Shown piece after piece: positions 11,548 to 21,300 of a stretch of DNA of 64,000 nucleotides. Below the pieces are notes generated by a model. That model was not told the origin of the DNA and searched no databases. It was given only the letters and a program-made list of their open reading frames with translations. Positions within the stretch are counted from its first letter, which is position 1. Each line of letters starts with the position of its first letter. The DNA lies in assembly GCF_032854445.1 (NCBI RefSeq), contig NC_088301.1, positions 42,839,116-42,903,115 of the forward strand, given 5' to 3'. A program made the translations under genes and the position numbers. This DNA comes from Liolophura sinensis. Its lineage: Eukaryota; Mollusca; Polyplacophora; Chitonida; Chitonidae.

Positions 11548-14089
11548 GTAAGCATTAACTATAATGGTTTCCGTGGTGTCAAAGAATCCTTGTAATTGTA
11601 ACAGTTATCAGAATACAGAGCACTCTGTAATATTCGACGTAGGGAATTAATAACGAGACAATTAGTTGCTGTTGACAATCAAGAAATTATGAAGAAATGC
11701 CACTTTGCGATTTCACCCCAGTCGGTAGTTTGGTCTAAAAATCACCTGCACGAATTTTAGAAAGCTTCACTTTCCTACAAACGTCTTTCCAAACGAAAAT
11801 AATGTCGAGCAGTCTCTTGCATAAAATTTTTCGCACTTACATGAAGTACGCTGGCCTTTCGCCTTTCAGACTGGACATGTGAAGGGTACAAACCGCACCC
11901 AACCAACTCCACAATGTATCAAGTTTTCTACAACAACCAGTGGGCTGACCGTTCTTGTTACGGTATACTAGAGTGGAACCAGGCCTTGTGTAGCTGTTTG
12001 GTACCCGAGCCCACAGGAGTGGTGGATGCCAACTGTCCTAATAACCGTGCACATCCAACAGATCCTAAACTCTACCAAATTAAGCACTTGGGAGTGTGGA
12101 TAACAGAGCCCAAGAGCTGTGGAATTCACCAGCTCTGGAACCAAACAGGATGTCGGTGCGACTGGGACCCCGTGGGACCTGGAGGAGTATTTGATACACC
12201 AAGTAAGAAAGACTTGCATTTTGTTAAGACTTTTTGAAGTTATATGAAATGAAAAATCAGGTTACCACCTTGCAATCATATCATATCTGTATTCGAAAAA
12301 AAAAAAACAGTTGGACTGCTAACAGAACAGATTGACAAAACTAAATCTCACCAGAACAGCAACTACGGTATAAAAATCGGAGTCTGGTCTATTATAGTCG
12401 GTGAATAACGGGCACTTTATACATTTTTCTTGGTGATAGATTTTCTTTAATTTAAACATTTTAGGGATAAGTGAAATATACATCACTACAGCGTAAAATA
12501 AATTAAGAAATCTTATTCTAAAATGGGTTTAAATATATTTATTATTGATTTTTTTAATACAAACTTTTCATCTAACCTTTTCAGCTGGTGGCATCTGTGA
12601 TCTAATGTTCAATGCTACCTTCACAAACTCGCTTAAGGATGACGCCAACTTTAACTCCATTGGTCGTGACCCGTGGTTTAATGTCAAGGTCGAAAATGGC
12701 ACCGCGCGGTTAGACAAGGGAAGGATGCCAGTCTGGGCTTTCGCTAGCAATGACTTTAAGAGAGATTTTCAGGTGCAGATGAACTTTAAGGTGGATAATA
12801 TAGCCGCTAATGTGAATAGCTACACCACTCTTGTCTCCAATGACTGTGAATACGACAAAGCGTCGGTAGGTGTGAGCTACAGACCCGTTGATCAGAGTTA
12901 TAAGGTGTTCTTCAGAGACACTTATTTGAACAGTACGCTGGAGTGTATATCGCCAACAGTTGTAAGTATTTTTCTTTTTAACAATTATAAAATGTTACCT
13001 GATCTTTATCTATATTATGCAATGGCTTGTTACAATTTTTATGTCGCTAAACTTAAATAAAAGCCATTGAAATGTTGTCAGTGTGGATATTTTCCCGATA
13101 CAGCACATGGTTTAAACGTTTTCTTGAAACTAAAAATCCTAGATTTTTCTCTGAGAGAATTTCACAAACATGTTAATTGAGAGCATCTAAAAATACCTTT
13201 GAAAGCCTCAAAGGCACAATAGTCAACAGATGTCAAACTCTCTATATTTAGTTTGTCTTCTCATTCAATCTACAACTTATTTGACACGTTTTCTTTCTTT
13301 AGGCACCCTATGCATTTCAGTCTATGTCATTAGAATACCAGTCCAGTCAGCTCTCGTTGAAAGTTAATGGAGTCAGTTGCGTCGAATCCAATAATTTTGG
13401 CGGTAAGTTTAATTTTATCAACGGCAGAATGATGTGTATTGTCCAAGATGTATCCAACATTATTGCAGCGGCATTTCCTTGTCTTTGAAAAGCATTTTCA
13501 CATGTCATAAGATGTACTGAAAATGACCCGATTAATACATGCAAGTGGGTGTCACGAAAGTTGTGATTAAGGCATACGGGTTTGATGGGTTTATATTTAC
13601 AACCAAGTCATGTCAAATGAAAATGTTTATATTCTGCAACAGGTGATGTAGCAATATCTCAGTGTCCTTTTTACTTTGGGGGAGATGGACGACAGCAGTA
13701 CATGACGGGCAATCTAGACGACGTAAGAATCGTGTTAAACCAAGTTAAATAATAACAAAAAGAAATCTGCAACCATATCAAAGATAACATATTCTACGAA
13801 GGGGTATGGAAAACAATATTTTCGATCACCAAAAGTGAACTTTTTTGAGATTTTCAAAGCGTCACTTAGAGTTAAACAGGCATTAGCCACGATAACTTTC
13901 ACAAATTTTTCATGTTCAAAGGCAAGCGAGTTCCTCCTCCTGTTTGAGTCTAAATATGGTAACACTGTTCTAAAAATAATATCATTTCAACAGCACAGAA
14001 TAATTAATTTCTTTTACGATAGGATAATAGCCCTTTCCTTCTACTTTTTATAGGTTATTGTGAGGCGGTTCTGTGTGGTACCAGCTTGA
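11106..14089 (+). CDS. Gene B: secreted Pro-rich, chitin-binding-like + LamG protein (one apparent frameshift)
   Basis: Six coding exons: 11106-11547, 11870-12202, 12585-12961, 13303-13402, 13644-13722 and 14054-14089. The product is about 455 aa: signal peptide MQVLPLAMLLGLCSSVPT, then about 130 residues rich in Pro, Val, Gln and Gly, the cysteine-rich chitin-binding-like exon, and the laminin-G-like domain (GICDLMFNATF to RRFCVVPA). The start is the ATG at 11106, since the upstream in-frame ATG at 11070 lies before the acceptor TTTCAG at 11084. Coding length is 1,367 nt. The GGGG at 13679-13682 needs one more G to keep QCPFYFGGDGRQQYMTGNLDD in frame, giving 1,368 nt or 456 codons. It is the only plus-strand member, tail-to-tail with gene C, and closest to gene A. 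A shell or extracellular-matrix role is inferred from the Pif/BMSP-type domains. Confidence 0.84.
11870..12202 (+). CDS. Gene B exon 3: chitin-binding-like module
   Basis: The exon is phase 1 to phase 1. It begins DWTCEGYKPHP, then has two similar halves: a first ending ILEWNQALCSC, and a second starting CPNNRAHP and ending HQLWNQTGCRCDWDP. Eight cysteines in C...C...CxC spacing resemble CBM_14 C-terminal halves. Confidence 0.82.
12585..12961 (+). CDS. Gene B exon 4: LamG core
   Basis: The acceptor TTTTCAG opens TGGICDLMFNATF, then IGRDPW, GRMPVWAFASNDF, FQVQMNFKVDN, SNDC and YKVFFRD, ending LECISPTV before GTAAGT (phase 0). This is the beta-sandwich core of a laminin-G_3-like domain, with an N-glycosylation site in FNATF. 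Confidence 0.83.
13303..13402 (+). CDS. Gene B exon 5: LamG segment
   Basis: The 100-nt exon follows CTTTAG (phase 0 in, phase 1 out). It reads APYAFQSMSLEYQSSQLSLK then VNGVSCVESNNFG, aligning with the PYxFH...LTLxVDxVEC exons of genes C and D. Confidence 0.82.
13644..13722 (+). CDS. Gene B exon 6: LamG segment with 1-nt deletion
   Basis: It follows ACAG in phase 1 and ends GACGAC before GTAAG. GDVAISQCPFYFG is followed by a lost frame at GGGG (13679-13682). One extra G restores the family sequence MTGNLDD and the phase-0 exit. Uncorrected, the frame stops eight codons later. Confidence 0.8.
14054..14089 (+). CDS. Gene B exon 7: end of LamG domain
   Basis: The acceptor TTTATAG precedes GTTATTGTG. 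It reads VIVRRFCVVPA then TGA, matching gene A's last exon in length (36 nt) and motif. Confidence 0.82.
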   Translation, partial: VIVRRFCVVPA

Positions 14090-14488
14090 TTTTTGTTGGC
14101 CTAATCTAAAACGCATTATGTATTCGATGCTTCCAAGCTGCATAAGAGGTAGAGTGGAAAGGTCAACTGACGGACTCTTCCAGCTATGCGTGGCTGAACA
14201 TTCCATGCATTCGTGGCCTGTAAAGTCGTTTGCGCCACAATACCGGCAAAGAAACAGTGCATTCTTGTATTTGTACCCAGGAAGATGTACAACAGTAAGA
14301 GGACTTTTCTTCTACATTACTGACTTTCTCTAATACGTTGACAATATAGTTAACATGTTACGTATCATCGTGTTGATTATCCGTAGTACTGGGTTTCGCT
14401 TTGTACGTTAAGTTACAACTTCACGCTTTACTAAATCCATATTGCTCATATGTGAAAAAGTGATCTTTGGTAACTGTTTAAGATATAG

Positions 14489-14494
14489 AATAAA
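14489..14494 (+). terminator. Poly(A) signal, gene B
   Basis: The first AATAAA after the stop codon, 400 bases downstream. It lies about 480 bases from the converging signal of gene C. Confidence 0.5.
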
Positions 14495-14976
14495 ACACAT
14501 GTGGAAACATACATGGTGATTGGAAGTGTTAAAACCTGTATGTTATAGCCTTCAGTGGTGTACTTCATCTTCTAGTCTGAATGGTTAAACAATGATTTAA
14601 TTTCAATGTATTTGTCGTAGCGTAAATCTGATCGAATAGGTGACCATAAACCAAACAATGCCTTGATCTCGCGAGGGCTAATGATGTGTCATTCTTTGGT
14701 GTCACTCAGTCTTCATATAGAATCAACCAAAAAGCAGACGTTATGTCAATATTTAGCTCTTTCTATTCCCCGAGTAAATTAAAAGAAACGAACAATTCAT
14801 GAAAGGGTATCAGAACTTCAAAAGGAGTTCCATTGTTTACGGGAGTTAACAAAGAGGAAAGGGTTTCGGCTTTTAGTGGTTACCATTCACAAGAAGAGCA
14901 TTGTTATAAGAAGTCAAATGTCCAGATTCACTAAATGCCTGCCCGAGGCCATCATTTACTTGTGAATGAAGTCTTA

Positions 14977-14982
14977 TTTATT
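14977..14982 (-). terminator. Poly(A) signal, gene C
   Basis: AATAAA on the minus strand about 350 bases after the stop of gene C, and the first one found in that direction. Confidence 0.45.
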
Positions 14983-15331
14983 CATTCATGTCTCAACAAA
15001 ATGGCTGATTTATAAAAGTCGTTTAAAGTAACGCTTGTGTGTAATTCACTTTGCGGCTGACAGATTGAAATACCGGCATACTTTACTTAAATCTGTAAGG
15101 TAAAGTACGACTCGTCGACTAGATTAAACCACATACATGCATCAGAAGGCGCCTGTGGAAATCTGCATTATTGGAATACACGTTACTAAAACTCTAGTTA
15201 CACGCTCACTGCAGATACACACTGAGCAATAGCATGTAATATTAAAGAATGCCTGTTTAGCGCACACCCTATTCCTATTCACATTCATTAAATTGTCCGT
15301 CGTCTCAAGACGCGTTAAGAGTTGGTTCTGT

Positions 15332-15376
15332 TTATGCTGGCCCTTCTTCTTCTAGGCAGCCTCTTCTGAATATCAC
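15332..15376 (-). CDS. Gene C exon 9: end of LamG domain
   Basis: After TCTTTAG (phase 0) it reads VIFRRGCLEEEGPA then TAA. The FRRGC motif is shared with genes D and E. Confidence 0.83.
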   Translation of the reverse strand: MIFRRGCLEEEGPA

Positions 15377-18300
15377 CTAAAGAAAGAGGGGAAAAGATGA
15401 CGATAAATAAGAAAAACTAGACTACGAAACTATGGACAAGGTTTATCACATTAATTGTCGAAAGGTTTCTTGGGTTTACTTTAATATATGAGGAATTGGG
15501 AGATTCATGCTTTTCAAACCGTCGGTCAAGATTAATAATAGTCTCTTACCAAAATAATAGCTGACTAATTCGTATTGTTTCATTATAAATCTTGGTGAGT
15601 CACTGGTAAGCGTCAAGAACCCGAAAATCAGGAACAATCTAAAGGAACAACTTAATGCCAAGCACCAATGGTCAAAATACGTACTTCGTCAACGTAACCA
15701 TCGAAATTACTACCTCCAATCCCGATAAAACACGCCGACGGCATCATACCAGCTAAAAAAAATGTAAAGAAAAACATGTAAAAACATATCGCTTTATCCA
15801 GTGCGAATTATACCATGGCATGTTATGCTATATGCATTCTGATTCTAAAGTCATCTTTGTTAATAGACTCGTAAAATAGTAAAAACATAACCTGATTTCA
15901 TTATGTAAGATAGAAAGAAGTCTCCAGATGACGATCATCTGGTTCAGAGACTTACTTTTGAACGCTGCCGACCCAAAGCATTCTACACCATCCACGGTGA
16001 GTGTGAGCAGTTCGTTGAAAAAAACCAAGTCAAGATGATGAAATCCATATGGATTCTGAAAAGTAAATTTCAGAGGTCATGTGATATATCACATAGGTAT
16101 ATACATCTAGACTTGATATAAGCACACAGACTTTACACATTCACGCGAGAGAGTAACGGTCAAAACAGACATTCGTACCAGCTGTCAACGAAAATGGGCG
16201 TTCCGTGTCAAGAACCGCAAGGCCAATTCCCAAGACGACGTTTAACACAAATCACCAAACAGCTGTGAAAGCATACATAAAATATAAAATAAGGACGAAA
16301 TAATGCAAGACAAGCAGCGAACGGTTTTGATGTTGGAAAAATGCAAAGTATCTTCTAGAAGAATGAGTGAAAGCAGTATTCGTGTGCCATGGTTGTATAT
16401 AAGTTGTCGATAATATAATATGTAATTCAGTTACGGGTTAACCGGTGTTAGACACAGTTACGAAGCGGTGCCATTAAAGTAAAGACGAGTTTCTGGACAC
16501 CTTGTCCACATTTACTTACAAAAGAATTATACTCTTTGTAAAACTTAAAAAAACTTTTAGTTTTTGCAGTAACAACTTGTGACGTCGGTTGAAATCATCA
16601 CATAACACACAGGATCTAACAAATGCTACAAGGCGGAATATGAAAACGAAATATGCAGGGCTCTTCTGTTCTGTTCTCAGATAGGCCAGAATACGGTAAT
16701 AGATTTTAAAGTGGGTAACGTGCTGAAGAAATGAAAACAAAATATCAAACCAATGATCAGTTATCAAACCAATGATCACCTATCAAACTAATAACACAGT
16801 AGTTCGTAGGTGTTTTGGAAAAATATTATTTACATCATCTTACACACTACATCAATTGGATGCTTCTTCATGTTTAACAAATTACATAAGGTGTACAACT
16901 TACGCCGGATTTCGAGGAGCAGAATATCCTCCGGGAAATTTCCCTATCCATGAAAAACACGCTGTATTGCTCGCCATCTGGTCTGTAGTACATTGCTATT
17001 GTTTGTGGGCCACCTGAACAACGCTGGTTTGACAGCAGAACGATGTCCTCGTTGTGTTTGTGGCTTCCTTCAAGAACCATAAACCTTATTTGTATCTGCA
17101 GCTTTCCTCCAAAGTCATTTCCACCGCTGAACCAAAGTGGCATGCGACCTCGTCGAATCCTGGCGGCACCACCGTGAGCTCCTTCCATATTTGGTGCTAT
17201 GCTGACGGCTTGCCATGGTTCACGCCCCACACTAAATTCAAACTGGCTGTCGTCCTTGATCGAATGGTCAAATGTGGCATTGAAGATAGGAAAGCATGGT
17301 CCCGTCACCTGTTCCTGTATGACTAATTTTAAGAGGCACGTAAAGGGATGAAACTGATATACTCTCTGAGGCGGGTATAATAAATATAATCAAGAGCTCA
17401 ATATAAAGAAACGTATGAAATATATTTATTTACTTTAAACGCTCTTCTGTGAAATATTTAATAATATTTACCTGGTCTGCCTATTAAACTGTCAGGGTCT
17501 TTCGCTTCACCATAGTCACACCAACAGTTGGTTTGGTTCCACACTTGGTTCGGTGGACAACTTATTGGATTTTTAACCCAGACACCGTGAGCTCGTGCTT
17601 GATATTTGGTCTCATCGCCGGGGTAAGGACGGTGATGCGGACAGTTCGGGTCTTCTATGACCACCGGCCTTGCCTGACAAGAGCACCGCTGCTGGCTCCA
17701 CACCAGTGGGGGCTGACACGTGAAGTTATAGTACACACCAGCGGATAAAAGCTGGTATGTTTCCGGCTCACTCCCTGCTCGAAATCCTTCGCAGTCTAAA
17801 TATCGAAAAAAAAGTACCAAGAATATTGGACATGATCGAAACTGAACAAAAATTATCTTCAATTTGTTATGTCATTCTAGCAAAGCGTTATAAAATTAAA
17901 ATGTTCTAAAATTAAAAAGTGACTCACCTTCAGCCAATGACCCATGACCCACTGATTTCACCATGACTTAATACTGTGATTATGGCTTGGAACTGTAACC
18001 ACGGCTTACTGCTGTGATCATGCCTTAGTACTGTAACCGTGATTTACTGCTGTGATGATGGCTTAGTACTGTAACCATGACTTAGTGCTGTGACCATGGC
18101 TTATTAATGTAACCATGACTTACTGCTGTGATCATGACTTTGTACTGTAACCATGACTTACTGCTGTGGTTATGACTTAGTACTGTAACCGGGACTTACT
18201 GCTGTAATCATGGCTTAGTACAGTAGCCATGACTTACTGTTGTGATCGTGGCTTAGTACTGTAACCATTACTTACAGCTGTGATCGTGGCTTAGTACTGT

Positions 18301-21300
18301 AACCATGACTTACTGCTGTGATCATGACTTTGTACTGTAACCATGACTTACAGCTGTGATTATCACTTAGTACTGTAACCGTGATTTACTGCTGTGATCA
18401 TGGCTTAGTACTGTAGCCATAACTTACACTGGTGATCGTGGCTTAGTGCTGTAACCATGACTTATTGCTGTGATCATGGCTTAGTACTGTAGCCATGACT
18501 TACTGTTGTGACCGTGGCTTAGTGCTGTAACCATGACTTACTGCTGTGATCATGACTTTGTACTGTAACCATGACTTACAGCTGTGATTATCACTTAGTA
18601 CTGTAACCATGACTTACTGCTGTGATTATGATTTAGTACTGTAACCGTGATTTACTGCTGTTATTATGGCTTAGTGCTGAAACCACGATTAACTGCTGTG
18701 ATCATGGCTTAGCACTGTAACCATGACTTATTGTTGTGACTATGACTTAATACTGTAACCGTGATTTATTGATGTCATTATGACTTACTACTGTAACCAT
18801 GAATTAGTGCTGTGACCTTTACTTACAGTTGCGATCATGGCTTATTACAGTAACCATGATTTACTGCTGTGATCATGGCTTAGTACTGTAACCATGACTT
18901 ACAGCTGTGACCATGACTTATTACTATAACCATGATTTACTGCTGTGATCATGCCTTAGTACTGTAACCATGACTTACTGCTGTGGTTATGACTTAGTAC
19001 TGTAACCGGGACTTACTGCTGTGATGATGGCTTAGTACTGTAACCATGACTTATTGTTGTGACCATGATTTGTACTGTGACCGTGAAATACTGCTGTAAT
19101 CTTGACTTTGTACTGTAACTGTGACTTACGGCTGTGATCATGGCTTAGTACTGTAACCATGACTTACAGCTGTGACCATGACTTATTACTGTAACCATGA
19201 TTTACTGCTGTGATGATGGCTTAGTACTGTAACCGTGACTTACTGCTGTGATTATGACTTAGTACTGAAACCGAGACTTACTGTTGTAATCGTGGCTTAG
19301 TAATGTAACCATGACTTACTGCTGTGATCTTGACTTTGTACTGTAACCATGACTTACTGTTGTGATCGTGGCTTTGTACTGTAACCATGAATTAGTGCTG
19401 TGACCATGAATTAGTACTGTAACCATGACTTACTGCTGTGATCTTGACTTTGTACTGTAACTGTGACTTACTGTTGTGATCGTGGCTTTGTACTGTAACC
19501 ATGAATTAGTACTGTGACCATGAATTAGTACTGTAACCATGACTTACTGCTGTGATCATGATTTAGTACTGTAACCGTGATTTACTGCTGTGATGATGGC
19601 TTAGTACTGTAACCATGAATTAGTGCTGTGACCATGACTTATTACTGTAACCATGACTTACTGCTGTGATCATGGCTTAGTACTGTAACCGTGATTTACT
19701 GCTGTGATAATGGCTTAGTACTGTAACTGTGACTTACTGTTGTGACCGTGGCTTAGTACTGTAACTGTGACTTACTGTTGTGATCGTGGCTTAGTACTGT
19801 AACCATGATTTACTGCTGTGATCATGACTTTGTACTGTAGCCATGACTTACTGCTGTGATTATGATTTCGTACTTTAGCCATGACTTACTGTTGTGATCG
19901 TGGCTTAGTACTGTGACCATGAATTAGTATTGTAACCATGACTTACTGTTTTGATCATGATTTAGTACTGTAACCGTGATTTACTACTGTTATTATGACT
20001 TTGTACGGTAGCCATGACTTACTGTTGTGATCGTGGCTTAGTACTGTAACTGTGACTTACTGTTGTGACCGTGGCTTAGTACTGTAACTGTGACTTACTG
20101 TTGTGATCGTGGCTTAGTGCTGTAACTGTGATTTACTGCTGTGATCATGACTTTGTACTGTAACCATGCCTTACTGCTGTGATTATGACTTAGTACTGTA
20201 ACCGTGACTTACTGCTGTAACAATGACTTACTGCTGTGATCACGACATAATGCTGTGTCCATGGTTGTGATTATGATTTAGTCATGTGATCATTACCGAG
20301 CGTTGAAATAATTAGTGATATTGTAACCATAATCGTGTGTCCATAATTTAGTACTTCGTCACGTGACCATGATATGATCATGACCTTGTTCTACAGTAAA
20401 CTTAAGCTAATACTCTTAGTATGACTTGGTGATGTGACTGTCGCTATGATTTCGTTCTGTGGTCATAAATTGATGCTTTGACCCAATAATATTGTACTGA
20501 TTCGCTGATGTTCCCGTGACCAAGTGAAATTTCAGTGACTGATGTGATGATCACACTGTTCAATGATTTTCTCATGGTGCAATGATAACCCATATCTAGG
20601 AAATCTTTTTATGACCTTGAAACAAAATACCTGATAATAATTCTTGGTTTCCAGTTTGTTCTGACACGTAGATAACTTGCCACATGAATGTTAGAATTTC
20701 TTTCAGGAATGCAGGGTACATACATATGTTTTACTTACAGTTCGAACTTGTGAAATTTTCCACGGGTTCTACCGACTCTGTGACGACTACACCATTTTTT
20801 ACAATGAAATTCCCAGTGGGATTTCCAGGCTGGCCAGGCGCTGTTGTTCTTGCCACGGTTGTTTGCTCGGTCACAGGGTCAACTTCTGGTGGAGGAGCTG
20901 TTGAATATGATGGGTTAGTAATCGAATGCTAAAATGTCGGTGTATTTTGCGAATGAGTCTGAATAAATAACCTGGGTCATGCCTCTTAAAACAGACCGTG
21001 TCCTTGTTCTAATGTTCTAATCTTGTACCACCCTAAACTGCGAAAAGAAGACTTCCAAACAACATCTTGGAAGACTTGACCTTCATGAATGATACATACA
21101 TATATACTTCACACATCCTTACAATATGTGGTCGAAATCTTAAAATCAGTCGACAATACAGACATTCGTATACCATTCGTCAACATAATGGACGATCCAG
21201 ATAAAAATTCGCAAGACCAATTTTGGAGAAAAAAAAACTTCAACACAAACTACCGCAGAACTTTGAAAGCTTACAAAGTAAGAAATAATAGTGATATAGG

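Noticed and set aside
20684-20932. Plus-strand 82-codon gene
   Set aside because: It is the antisense shadow of the gene C linker exon, which has both splice sites in the correct phase.
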